A stretch of 64,000 nucleotides of DNA from the NCBI GenBank assembly GCA_025084515.1, contig JAJAGP010000863.1, positions 62,001 through 126,000 on the forward strand, in the 5' to 3' direction. Shown here in pieces: positions 46,300 through 57,174 of this stretch (position 1 is its first letter; every line of letters starts with the position of its first letter). Origin of the DNA: Ancistrus triradiatus (Eukaryota; Chordata; Actinopteri; Siluriformes; Loricariidae). Made by a program: the position numbers and the translations under genes. The notes beneath the pieces are model-generated. The model saw nothing but the letters and a program-made list of their open reading frames with translations. It had not been told where the DNA came from and made no database searches.

Positions 46300-47510
46300 C
46301 TGTTGAACTTGAATCATTATGCAAAGTACAGGAGGATTCCTAAAGCGGGAAATCAAGAAGATTGTTATTTGCTACAAGAAACATTTGGAGTAGTGGTAGG
46401 ATTTTGTCCAGCATCGAATGATACTCCAACACTGTTTATTTTTTGCAAGTATGTACACATTTCCCGGTTTTTCCCAGAAACAGGAATGTTAACAGAAACT
46501 TTTAATAAATATTATTGTTAAGTGCAATGAATCTTGATTTTTTTTTATATACAAGACAGAGTGCAAACAGAGACAGTGCATTTATCGCTTCAATAAATGT
46601 TCAGTTACGTTCAGCAATTCTATGTCCATTTATTATTATTATTAGTTTTAACAGTTACAAAAAATAAAAATAAAAAATAGTGAAATCGGCATTGCCATCA
46701 GTCACCCTGCTCTCTAAATATCGCCATTGGTATCAGTCATTAAAAAAGTCCATATCAATCTACCACTAATTTGGAGGCTGTAATTGCTGGTCACTACACT
46801 AATTTTTGACTTAATGGCAAAACCTTTGCACATGCCACATTTTGTTGGGTTTCTTTAAAAAAAAAGTAATTGCATCAAAATAGTCAAAAAATGTTATGCG
46901 CCTTTACATAGGTCATCATAACACCTTTTAATGTAGTATTTTTTTATTTTACTTAATCATAGTGGCACGACAGCAACTATGATAGACAACATAGAGGCCT
47001 AGTGTAAAACTCCTTATACATATTCACATGGTCACATTCCAAAAAGACTGCAACCTGTGTGAAAATGTAAGAAACAGACGAAGTTCAAATGAATCAAGGA
47101 AATGAACAAACCAGATGTAAGTGTCAAGAAAACAAACAGTAACCACTGGTTGTTGGATCGTGCATGTGATGAACATGCTTTCTAACGTTCATGTGCCCAT
47201 TCATGTGGAATTCTCAGTGATAACGCTTCATCCAGTGAGCAAATAGACAAGCTTAAACCTGCAGCATACCCCTGGGGCATTTGAAAGAGCCAATACAGAA
47301 AAATAATAAACATGTATAATGATTGTAACACACAAACCCAAGCACTGAAACACTGAACTCGACCTATCATGTTGATTCAGAATCAATATCAAATTTTGGA
47401 TAAAGGTTCTACCTAAAGTGTAAGAGATTTTAAATGAGAGGGCATTTTCAGCTGTAGTATACTGTATACACTGCAGGTAAGTGGGAATCCCAGGAGAATT
47501 AGGAGAAGAG
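46300..47510. other. Mostly unassigned
   Basis: Around 46,675-46,770 'gaaatcggcattgccatcag' and 'agtccatatcaatctaccac' resemble the interior of a hAT end. Otherwise there is no gene or repeat I can support. Confidence 0.35.
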
Positions 47511-47517
47511 TGCTTAC

Positions 47518-47547
47518 CTGTCGCCCAGCAGCGCTAATCCTCAGCCT
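47518..47547 (-). CDS. Candidate 30-nt microexon, minus strand
   Basis: On the minus strand a pyrimidine-rich tract and acceptor (TTTCTTTCTCCATTTGTATTG then GCAG) precede 30 bases that end in CAG|GTAAGCA, a strong donor. Only one frame is open (RLRISAAGRQ) and it is phase 0 at both ends. The candidate first exon at 54,813-54,652 also ends in phase 0 on the same strand, so the two could be joined. I do not recognise the protein. The sequence is outside any repeat seen here. Good splice sites around a short stretch can occur by chance. Confidence 0.4.
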
Positions 47548-47842
47548 CTGCCAATACAAATGGAGAAAGAAAACACTGAGTATAACTGAATGCCTGAGTT
47601 CACCTCTTTTGCTGCGAGCAGTTTTACGTCCAAATCACTATAATAAGCAGAAGTTCGCTGGCATTTTCCATGAGCTTAGAGATGGTTTATGAATTCAAAT
47701 AATACAGTTCAGCTGAGGCATATGCCTCAGGTTTGCTTTAATATGCCAAAGCAAATATTGCCCAATCAAATACATTATTTTAAAAAAACACTTTTTTGGC
47801 ATGGGTAAGCATATCTTTAGCTGCTTAACTCAACACTTTTTA

Positions 47843-48225
47843 CAGTGGTGCTTGAAAGTTTCTGAACCCTTTACAATTTTCTATATTTCTGCATAAATAT
47901 GACCTAAACCATCAGATTTTCACACAAGTCCTAAAAGTAGATAAAGAGAACCCAGTTAAACAAATGAGACAAAAATATTATACTTGGTCATTTATTTATT
48001 GAGGAAAATGATCCAATATTACATATTAGTGAGTGGCAAAGTTAGGATTGGCAGTTACTTTGAAGGTGAAATTAGAGTCAGCTGTTTTCAGTCAATGGGA
48101 TAAAATCAGGTGTGAGTGGGCACCCTGTTTTATTTAAAGAACAGGGATCTATGAAAGTCTGCTCTTCAAAACACATGTTTGTATCATGGCTTGAACAAAT
48201 AGATTTCTGAGGACCTAATTTCTAA
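47843..48225 (+). mobile_element. Tc1-like transposon, family D, 5' part
   Basis: Starts after TA with CAGTGGTGCTTGAAAGTTTC. It continues with the long terminal repeat and leader ('gagtgggcaccctgttttat') to the decayed transposase start near 48,186 ('atggcttgaacaaatagatt', 'tctgaggacct'), then stops. The opposite end of the same family occurs at 60,246-60,431. Confidence 0.7.
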
Positions 48226-48512
48226 AGAATTTCTAAAGAAATGATCAATACTTACAGAAAAATGGTTTGAAATACTGTACTATTATGCCGCATTGCTGGT
48301 ACTAGAGTTGAGGAGTTATGACTCTGTGCTACTGTGGGTGGTGTATCCACCAACATCTGAACTAACTTCAAGCTGCCTGAACCATTGGAATTGTGGGCAT
48401 ATGGATTCTGGGTCTCTAATTCTGAACAGCCTACCAAGCAAATGAGTGTTACTCTAGTGAATGGAAGCTAATGTAGTGAGCATGTGCTAAAGCGATAACA
48501 GTAGCATAGGTA

Positions 48513-50037
48513 CAGTGGGGCAAAAAAGTATTTAGTCAGCCACTGATTGTGCAAGTTCTCCTACTTAGAAAGATGAGAGAAGTCTGTAATTTTCATCATA
48601 GGTACACTTCAACTATGAGAGACAAAATGAAAAAAAAAATCCAGAAAATCACATTGTAGGATTTTTAAGGAGTTTAATTGTAAATCATGGTGGAAAATAA
48701 GTATTTGGTCACCCACAAACCAGCAAGATTTCTGGCTCTCACAGACCTGTAACTTCTTCTTTAAGAAGTTCTTCTGTCCTCCACTCATTACCTGTATTAA
48801 TGGCACCTGTTTGACCTCGTTATCTGTATACAAGACACCTGTCCACAGCCCGAAACAGTCAGACTCCAAACTCGACCATGGCCAAGACCAAAGAGCTGTT
48901 AAAGGACACCAGGAAAAAAATGTAGATCTGCACCAGGCTGGGAAGAGTGAATCTACAATAGGCAAGCAGGGTGGTGTGAATAAATCAACTGTGGAAGCAA
49001 TTGTAAGAAAATGGAAGACATACAAAACCATTGATAATCTCCCTCGATCTGGGACCCCACGCAAGATCTCATCCCGTGGGGTCAAAATGATCATGAGAAC
49101 GGTGAGCAAAACTCCCAGAACTACACGGAGGGACCTGATAAATGTCCTGCAGAGAGCTGGGACCAAAGCAACAAGGCTACCATCATTAATACACTACGCC
49201 GAGAGGGACTCAGATCTTGCAGTGCCAGGCGTGTCCCCCTGCTTAAGCCAGTACATGTCCAGGCCCATCTGAAGTTTACCAGAGAGCATATGGATGATCC
49301 AAAAGAGGACTGGGAAAATATAATTTGGTCAGATGAAACCAAAATAGAACTTTTTGGTAAAAACTCAACTGTTTGGAGGAAGAAGAATGCTGAGTTGCAC
49401 CATACCTACTGTAAAGCATGGGGGTGAAAACCTCATGCTTTGGGGCTGTTTTTCTGCAAAGGGGACAGGACAACTGATCTGTGTTAAGGGAAGAATGAAC
49501 GGGGCCATGTATCATGAGATTTTAAGCCAAAGCCTCCTTCCATCAGTGAGAGCATTGAAGATGGAACGTGGCTGGGTCTTCAATCATGACAATGATCCCA
49601 AACACACCGCTCGGGCAACGAAGGAGTGGCTCCGTAAACAGCATTTCAAGGTCCTGGAGTGGCCTAGCCAGTCTCCAGACCTCAACCCCATAAAAAATTT
49701 GTGGAGGGAGTTGAAAGTCCGTGTTGCTCAGCGACAGCCCCAAAACATCACTGCTCTAGAGGAGATCTGCATGGAGGAATGGGCCAAAATACCAGCTACA
49801 GTGTGAGCAAACCATATGTTACAAAGTACTGAGTTGAACTTTGTTATTGACCAAATACTACATAATTTACAATTAAATTCTTTTAAAATCCTACAATGTG
49901 ATTCCTGGGTTTTTTTGTCTCATTTTGTCCATCATAGTTGAAGTGTACCTATGATGAACATTATAGACCTCTCTCATCTTTCTAAGTAGGAGAACTTGCA
50001 CAATCAGTGGCTGACTATATACTTTTTTGCCCCATTC
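48513..50037 (+). mobile_element. Tc1-like transposon, family B, full length
   Basis: It starts CAGTGGGGCAAAAAAGTATT after TA (48,511-48,512). The right end reads TACTTTTTTGCCCCATTC, where a normal end would be ...CCACTG, then TA. The transposase ATG is at 48,877 (MAKTKELLKDTRKKM) and meets a stop after 15 codons. The remaining blocks lie in shifting frames: the paired-like HTH (48,960-49,130), IWSDETKIELF with the first Asp (about 49,320-49,360), FNHDNDPKHTARAT (second Asp) and SPDLNPIKNLW at about 49,680, where the catalytic Glu is Lys. Loss of the Glu, the early stop and the damaged right end all argue that it is dead. Confidence 0.92.
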
Positions 50038-50230
50038 TACATGTCCCAATTCTCTCCATAAACACCATGTGTTAATTCTAAGTACTGTACACTTGGACAG
50101 TGAATGTCAGTAAAGCAGGTTCATTATTATGTTAGACCACACTTACGCTGAAGTCAGGTTGGTCTGCTCAGACAGCTGGTGTTCAAAGATCAGATTTCTA
50201 TACATTTGATAGATGTTTGCCACTGTAGAC

Positions 50231-51081
50231 TAGGAGTGTGCAATACTGGAAAAATAAATATTATTGTTGGTACTGTGTTTAAGGTTACAACATGCTGTCT
50301 TGCTTTTCAGCGCATAAAAAAAATCTCCACACAAACAACATTTTAGTTAAATCAACAGCTAATACTATTTGCTCACACTGTTGCAGAATGAAGCTGCTGC
50401 ATGCTCATGGTAAGGTGTGGAATAGAATATGGATCAGTAATGGTTTCGGCCCTGTCCATCCAATACCCGATGAGTGAATAACATCAATATCAGACCCGAT
50501 ACCAATATAAGATCAGATTGGACCCATCTCTATTGTTATGTATTGCCATCTGTTGCATTTATTGTCATAAGGCACTTTATTGCAGAATGAATCTGCTAAG
50601 GTTTGCTGAGTGTGTTTTTGTGCTTGTACCATGGTTGGTTTAAGCCTGTCATGGACAGCTGACTCCCAGTGTTGGTCCTAATGTTCATATCCTTCACAGT
50701 GATTAGCTCGCCGTTGGTGAAATAAATTATTTGTTGAGCTGTATTTAACAGAAACCGATGCCCCACAGTTTTGCAGATTGCCTTCTTTTCAAAGCCAAAC
50801 CACTTCCATGTGATTGAGAATGAGCCACACATACCAATTAAATCTAACGATTGGTGGTGTTTGTATATTGTCTCCTGGCACAGTTTGACCTCGCTATCTG
50901 TATAACTCACATATAACTCACTCCTGTTCACTCACATTTAACTTCATGACCTACCTAAAAGTCATGAACTGTTTTTGACTGTTTTTTGCAAAGTGAGTGA
51001 CATACTGAAAAACGTCAGCTAGCACATCGTTAAAACCACAATTAAGATATTATCATAGACAACACACATCGCACACCCCTA
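50231..51081 (-). mobile_element. hAT-type transposon with perfect 8-bp target duplication
   Basis: Ends TAGGAGTGTGCAATAC and, reverse complemented, TAGGGGTGTGCGATGT form short inverted repeats. CTGTAGAC is repeated exactly at 50,223-50,230 and 51,082-51,089, an 8-bp target duplication diagnostic of hAT. The 851-bp element is too short for a transposase, but the minus strand keeps a possible BED-finger scrap (50,740-50,835). A second hAT-like segment ('acccgatgagtgaataacat', 'gacccgataccaatataaga') lies at about 50,455-50,535. Confidence 0.85.
50740..50835 (-). pseudogene. Possible BED zinc-finger relic
   Basis: Within a 111-codon minus frame, SFSITWKWFGFEKKAICKTV resembles the start of BED fingers in hAT transposases (S.VW..F then CxxC). 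The second Cys and the HxxxH pair are not found, so the zinc site is broken. Its position within a hAT element supports the reading, but the match is short. Confidence 0.4.
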
Positions 51082-51089
51082 CTGTAGAC

Positions 51090-51600
51090 TATGGAATTAG
51101 TCATAATAATATTATTATGAAAATGTTAATGTAATAAAAATGCTAACACATAGCATCCTTCAATCCATGGTAAGGCCATGTGAATTGTCCACAAGCACTG
51201 CAGCATGTGCAGGTAAACAAATTTCCTGCTAAGCACCAAAATCTCATTCTTAAATTTCCTGGAGAAACTCTCACAAATAAAGCTAATGAGAGGAGCAATC
51301 CAAGCCATGCTTAGGGTTCCTGACCTTTGACACCAAGGTCAGCGTTAAGCCCTGATGTAAAAGCTTTGTCACATGGTGGACATGTCTTCAAAGACATGCC
51401 ACATTCCCTAGCTACCTGAATATTTGTAAAGCCCATCTAGATAAAACGATCCAGCTGAACTAAACCGCAATACAGAGCCATTAAGATATCACTGGATATC
51501 ACTGGAGATTATGTAGGTGCATCGTACCTAATGTAATCGATAACCAAAAGTATGCAGACACCTATTCTAAGTAGTAAGTTCCATACACACTGACTGCTAA
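51090..51600. other. Unassigned sequence
   Basis: No supported gene or repeat. Confidence 0.35.
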
Positions 51601-51613
51601 AAGTTTAATGTAC

Positions 51614-52962
51614 TTCTTCTTCTTTCGGCTTCTCCCTTTATCAGGGGTCACCACAGCGAGTTAAAGGTTTCCACCTCACCCTGTCCTCCACGTCCTCTAC
51701 TCTCAAACCAACTCCCTGCATATCTTCATTTACCACAACCAAATAACTCCTCTTTGGTCTTCCTCTCCGTCTCTTGCCTGGCAGCTCCATCGCCAACATC
51801 CTCCTACCAATATATCCACTATCTCTCCTCTGCACATGTCCAAACCATCTCAGTCTTCCCTCTCGAATTTTGTCTCCCAATTTTCCAACCTGTGCTGTCC
51901 CTCTGATGATCTCACTCCTAATCCTGTCCACCCTAGACACTCCTAAAGGGAACCTCAACATCTTAAGTTCTGCCACCTCCAGCTCTGCTTCCTGTCTCTT
52001 TGTCAGTGCCACTGTCTCTAAGCCATACAACAAGGCTGGTCTCACTACTCTCTTATAAATCTTTCCTTTCACTTTTGCTGTGACCCTTTTGTCACACAGC
52101 ACTCCTGACACTCTTCTCCACCCACTCCATCCTGCCTGTACTCTCTTCTTTACCTCCTTTCCGCACTCCCCATTTCCTTGGACAGTTGATCCCAAGTACC
52201 TGAACTCCTGTACCTTTTGACCACTGATCCCTGTAGCCTGACTGTTCCACCTGCCTCCCTTTCATTTACACACATGTATTCTGTCTTACTACAGTTGACT
52301 TTCATTCCTCTCCTTTCCAGATTATACCTCCACCTCTCCAAGTTCTCTTCTACCTGTTCCCTGTTCTCACTACAGATCACAATGTCGTCTGCAAACATAG
52401 TCCACGGCGATTCCTGTCTGACCTCATCTGTTAGTCCATCACCAGAGCAAATAAGAAGGGACTCAGGGCCGATCCTTGATGCAGTCCCACCTCTACCTTG
52501 AAGCTATCTGTCACCCCTACAACACATCTCACCGCTGTCGCGCTGTTGTTATACATGTCCTGCACTAATCTAATGTAATTTTCAGCCACTCGAGACTTCC
52601 TCATACACCACCACAGTTCCTCCCTTAGCACCCTGTCATAAGCTTTCTCCAAATCCACAAAGACGCAGTGTAGCTCTTTCTGACCATCTCTATACTTCTC
52701 CATCAGCAGTCCCAAAGCAAAAATCTCATCGATGGTGCTCTTCCTTGGTATGAAACCATACTGTTGTTCACACACTGTCACCTCCTGTCTGAGCCTAGCT
52801 TCCACAACTCTCTCCCAAATCTTCATTGTGTGGCTCATCAACTTTATGCCCCTGTAAGAGCCACAACTCTGTACATCACCCTTCTGCTTAAAAATCGGTA
52901 CAAGTAAACTTTTCCTCCATTCCTCCGGCATACTCTCATTCACCAGAATTCCACTGAAAAAG
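51614..52962 (-). mobile_element. RTE-clade LINE, 5'-truncated, with target duplication
   Basis: The minus strand encodes the later part of ORF2 and a short 3' end rich in GAAGAAG next to 51,614. The same 11 bases, GTTTAATGTAC, flank it (51,603-51,613 and 52,963-52,973), with A-rich bases next to them. That is a target-primed insertion signature. Only the last 1.35 kb is present. Frame breaks lie near 52,410 and 52,190. Confidence 0.9.
51641..52943 (-). pseudogene. RTE reverse transcriptase relic
   Basis: Three frames are needed. 52,943-52,431 holds the RT palm start: SYRGIKLMSHTMKIWERVVE, then FVDLEKAYDRV with the first catalytic Asp and GLHQGSALSPFLFAL. 52,398-52,150 starts with MFADDIVICSENREQVEENL, the catalytic Ala-Asp-Asp box (FADD). 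52,195-51,641 holds the C-terminal region (RPALLYGLETVALTKRQEAE, RLRWFGHVQRRDS). The family copies genomic DNA by target-primed reverse transcription. The N-terminal endonuclease is missing, so this copy is not autonomous. Both catalytic boxes are intact at residue level. Confidence 0.9.
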
Positions 52963-53289
52963 GTTTAATGTACAAATCAAGAAAATAGTGGCAGTAAAAT
53001 GGGTTGTACATCAGTGACACATTAGTGGCTCTTAATTTGCCATTTTTATAGGCTTTCACATGGCAACTTTCTGCCCCCCATTTAGAAAAGTCCATAAACA
53101 AATGATTTCTCTTCTGTGGTGGAGAATTTGGCTGTCTTGCACAAAGCCCTGACTTCAACTGCATTTGACAACGTTGTGGTTCCTCTGTTCCACTACAGGT
53201 GAATCCCAAACTTAACCTTACCATGCTGCCAACTCGTAGCGCTTTTTCTGAGCTTGCTGACACTAGCCATGCCCTACACTAGCATCAGT

Positions 53290-53445
53290 TGATGCAGGGG
53301 AGGACAATTCATTAACTTTATATTACATAATTCCTTAATTATTAAATAATTACAAAGTACATTTTTCAAGGTCATCTGACATACCACCTCATACTCCTTC
53401 AAGTACCACCAGTGGTACTTGTACCACAATTTGAGATCCACTGGT
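53290..53445. mobile_element. hAT-like terminal fragment
   Basis: 'accaccagtggtacttgtac' and 'caatttgagatccactgg' near 53,405-53,445 are, reverse complemented, a CCAGTGGATCTCAAATTGTG start, the pattern of a common hAT family (CAGTGGTTCTCAA). The left limit is uncertain. Confidence 0.5.
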
Positions 53446-53449
53446 GTAA

Positions 53450-53734
53450 AAAGTTCTCAGAACAGAATCACAGGCTTACTAGCCTGTCTGTCTCGCCATC
53501 TAGCCATCCATTCTTATCTATCTGTCTGCCCACCTGTGCACTGTTTCATTAATCCATCTGTCTGTAAATACTATATTGGTTTGTCCATCTGTCTGGGCAT
53601 GATGCTGTATAAATACATACTTTACCTTATTCATTAAGTCAAGGTTTCAAAGTCATTAGAAAACACCTGGGCACCTAAGCAGGTAACTAAGTTTTTATTC
53701 TCTCAGTAATCTTATTTACAATATTACAACTGAG
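53450..53734. other. Unassigned sequence
   Basis: Pyrimidine-rich tandem 'ctgtctg' words (53,480-53,600) but no gene. Confidence 0.4.
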
Positions 53735-53975
53735 ATCATGTTCAATCCTGACCTTAGACTCTGCCTGTGTGAAGTTTGTATGTCCTCCCTGTGTTCATGT
53801 GGGTTTCTCCAGGTACTCCGGGTTCCTCCCACATACCAAAGACATGCATTAGGTAACTGGTCGCTCTAAATTGGCTCAGTGTGACTGTGGCTGACTAGTG
53901 TCGATGTAACCTTGCTCCGGTTGATCCCCGCGACCCTGACCACAAAAGGCAGGGTTGAAACGCGTAAAAAATTAA
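53735..53975 (+). mobile_element. DANA/Mermaid-type SINE
   Basis: 'tgaagtttgtatgtcctccc', 'cacataccaaagacatgcat', 'ctctaaattggctcagtgtg' and 'ccccgcgaccctgaccacaa' follow the order of the copy at 35,728. The tRNA head is largely lost. Confidence 0.75.
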
Positions 53976-54168
53976 GCAGTAATAAAGTAAGAGTTAAGAG
54001 TTGAATGGTGTACGACTTAATACATCAATGTAAAACCTAATTAAACACTGTGAACGTTATTAATTCAACACAAAGCTATTAGTTAAAATCTATTCGAATA
54101 TGCTAATTAAGCACCCCATGGGCTGTGTGCACTTATGAGTTAACTTAAAGCTGTAAACTATAAGTTCA

Positions 54169-54453
54169 CCCAGGAAAAAAATGTACTGTGAAATTTGACA
54201 GTAGAACCATGAAGTGGCCAAATACCACCAAAATCCATAGTACAACTTTGAAATAATTCATGGTTAGTTCATACTCAACCAAGTTTACAGTTGTACTATG
54301 AAATTTCACAGTTGAACCATGAAGTGGCCAAATTACCATCAAAAATTCATAGTAAAACTGTGAACTTCATGGTCAAACTGTGAAAGTTCACATCAAAACC
54401 GTCAAGCAGTTCACAGTTTTACTTTGAACATTCACAGTACATTTTTTCCTGGG
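54169..54453. mobile_element. 285-bp MITE with 23-24-bp inverted repeats
   Basis: The left end is CCCAGGAAAAAAATGTACTG and continues TGAA. The right end, reverse complemented, is the same with one A fewer. The interior is two imperfect tandem copies of about 110 bp (from about 54,185 and about 54,296), both containing 'gaaccatgaagtggccaaat'. The repeated 'actgtgaa'/'ttcacagt' words could fold extensively. No target duplication is obvious, so the superfamily stays open. Confidence 0.8.
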
Positions 54454-54651
54454 CGGTCAAAGTGGGTGTACAACTATGTATTTTGTCATACTATTATGCT
54501 TGGCACAGTCTTTTTGGCTTAATACATGACCCTTGAGACATGTTATTTATGATATATATTATGTTTTGCATCTTTATAAAAAGCACTTTTCCCTCCATAA
54601 TCATCGCTGCAGAAAATGAGCGAGGACATATGGTCACGCCTCCATCCTTAC

Positions 54652-54813
54652 CTGCAGCAGTCTGAGTGCAGTCCAGCAAATGATATAAGCCCATAAAGTG
54701 AACTTGGCGCTGGTGTAACTCTCAGGCAAACACACAATCCGCACTTGATGATCCCTCTCTTCTGAACTGCCATCTCCGTCTTCTGCACTCTCTTGAGGTT
54801 GCCTCTCCATCAT
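54652..54813 (-). CDS. Candidate first coding exon (54 codons), unidentified membrane protein
   Basis: On the minus strand tandem ATGs at 54,813 and 54,810 open a frame with an in-frame stop upstream. The second has A at -3 and G at +4. It runs to CTGCAG|GTAAGG, a near-perfect donor (GT at 54,651-54,650). The peptide has an acidic, Ser/Glu-rich start (MMERQPQESAEDGDGSSEER), then VRIVCLPESYTS and a hydrophobic segment (FTLWAYIICWTALRLL, about residues 36-51) that could be a membrane helix. It lies outside all repeats seen. The next exon could be the 30-nt candidate at 47,518. I do not recognise the family. Confidence 0.5.
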
Positions 54814-54849
54814 CCCTGTGGTCACTTCAGAGTAACTTTGTCAAATTCT

Positions 54850-55840
54850 CATTCTGGTATACGCTAAGAGAAAAATAAATACATGAACACCAAATGCCCC
54901 ATGCAGCCTTGTAAACGCAACAGAACGTTTCTCCTTCCAGCGCAGGTGTCTACAGAACCGTTCTAAAGAGATCCTGCCCACTTCCTCAACTCACAACGGG
55001 AAAAAATACTGCAGTACGTTATAGAACTACAGGGGGGCGCCACTGAGCGTTCACAATACCACATTGTTTTCGTCTAAGAGCTACAAAATTACTTACTGAG
55101 CACAGGATGGACAAAATAATAAGCCATGCAGGTATGTAAAGTACGTATTCATAAGAAACATGGGTCATTAGAGGCATGTTAGAGGTAGTGATTTGCAGTA
55201 TTTGACTAGTGAAAACGAAATTTTGCATATTTGAGGCATTTTAGTCATTTGACTTCATTTTATATCCTATTGCTAATGATTACAGTAAATATACAGAGCT
55301 GAGTTTGCTCATTGGTTTAATATTTTGATGATCAGATGGTCTTGATGATCCAAAAAACTCAAGAAAGAGACACATAAAGTAGAGATACAGTATATGTACA
55401 CTTGAACATTAATTTTGAGTTCAAAAATTACAATGTTTTTGCACTGATGTTTTTATGCCCTGGCTTATTTGAAATGTTGGCATTTCAGTTAATCTCAAAT
55501 GTGACTGATGGAGTTACGGTCAGGCTCTGTACAAACCATCCAAACTCTCCATAAATGTATAAAAACAATTATGTACTTTCTTTCATGATGACATAACAGA
55601 AAGTTGGTGAACTGGCTTGTTGGGGAGCTATAAACCTCTAAAAGGGATGTACTGGGTCACTGAGTCAGGGAGATGTTCAATACATGAGATTCAACCATCA
55701 CTCTTTGTCTATTGATATCCCATGCCTGTATGCATCAAACTATAATCTTGTTAGCAGTGAGTGCGACTGAAATAACTGAATCACTAATTAGAAAGGGCGT
55801 CTATATACTTTGGTCATAATCTGTATATAAATGTTATACT
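54850..55840. other. Unassigned; 54,850-55,080 may be promoter
   Basis: The 200 bases to the right of the candidate exon are less AT-rich ('ggggggcgccactgagcg' near 55,033) and might contain its 5' leader or promoter. Nothing specific is visible beyond that. Confidence 0.3.
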
Positions 55841-56770
55841 GATTAGCCCATTATGACCATTCACAGATCAAAAAACAAATAACGTGATGATTTTATTACA
55901 ACTGCCAATAGCTAGGTTCAGGGTCAAATCCCACCTCTGCCAAATCGCATCAGTTGGGTCCTTGAGCAGTCTCTTAACCCACAATTGTTTGGAGTGTAAA
56001 AACCTTATGCCATATGTGAAAACATGGTGGTGGTATTAGCTTGGTTCTAGAGACTCTGGTAGGTTAATGGTTAAAATACTGTACTATGGACCATAAGTTT
56101 CAATGTTGTTTCCTTGAGCAAGGCCGTTAACCCACAATTGCTTTGATTGTAAGATTGAATCAGATGTAAATCACTCTAGATAAGAGCATCTGCTAAATGT
56201 GGACAGCTGATTCCTTTAGTCGACAAATTGGATGTGGAAGAAATGAGCTGAACAAGATCTGAGCTACTATGTCAAGGGCCACATTATTATGGCCAGAATG
56301 GGGTTGAATTGTCTCCAAAACAGCAAGACTCGTGGTGTGCTCCTAGTCAGCAGTGGTGAATATCTGATTTGAGAAGAAACAAACCTCTTCTTTTTCAGTT
56401 ACAGTGTGTGTTAACATCTCCTAGTCCTTCAAAGTTCTGAGTGTCTAATACAGGATGTTTAGGACTAGATAGTATTGGTTAATTACCCACATTTAAACCA
56501 GCAGTGAAACAAAAGTGTCTGAGATCCACAGTACCATAAACCAAACAGACAAACCAGCAAAACATAACAAGCAAAGGAGTAGAAAATTGCTGTAGTGATA
56601 GACTCAGCACTCTAGAAGAACAGCATATGAAGAAACACCAGAGACTGAAGGAGGAATGATACCAATGTAGTTACTCTGGTAGTAGAAGCACTCAGTGTTA
56701 TTTATGGAAATAGGTTATAACAAATTCTAATTATGAAATCAGTGACTGACATCAGAAGAGCACAATCCTG
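55841..56770 (+). mobile_element. Composite of decayed repeats with two V-SINE fragments
   Basis: 'actgattagcccattatgac' (55,848) and 'gacaaattggatgtggaaga', 'caagggccacattattatgg' (56,222-56,300) match one common fish DNA repeat in order. Two V-SINE-type copies sit within: 55,915-56,005 ('gggtcaaatcccacctctgc', 'ccttgagcagtctcttaacc') and 56,045-56,205 ('ccttgagcaaggccgttaac' to 'gagcatctgctaaatg'). Boundaries are uncertain. Confidence 0.5.
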
Positions 56771-57174
56771 GGAACAGTAAAAAAAATACTCTTCTGTACC
56801 TTCCACCCAGATCACAGACATTTCCATGCCAAATATGGCTTAGTTTAGTCACAGTCTGTTATGCCAATGCTGAATGGATAGTTGGCTCAAGTGAGCCTGG
56901 TGGAAAGCAGACAGGTCATGATTCTACACCATTTGCAATGTGAACCAAAATATGAAAGCATCCCTGTATCAAAGCACCCCTATATGAAAGCATCTAGCAG
57001 TTAGATACCATGATTCTTGCATTTGTCATAAAATGACCTCTCATCTTCAGATCAATCATAATAACAGACAAAACAAGATTCTGAAAAAAACCACACATAA
57101 ACAGTTGTACTTGTTATATAGAAAGATAATTAAATACAGACACTTTAAATCTAGCATCTTATTGCTGATTGTGC
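56771..57174. other. Unassigned sequence
   Basis: No supported gene or repeat. Confidence 0.35.
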
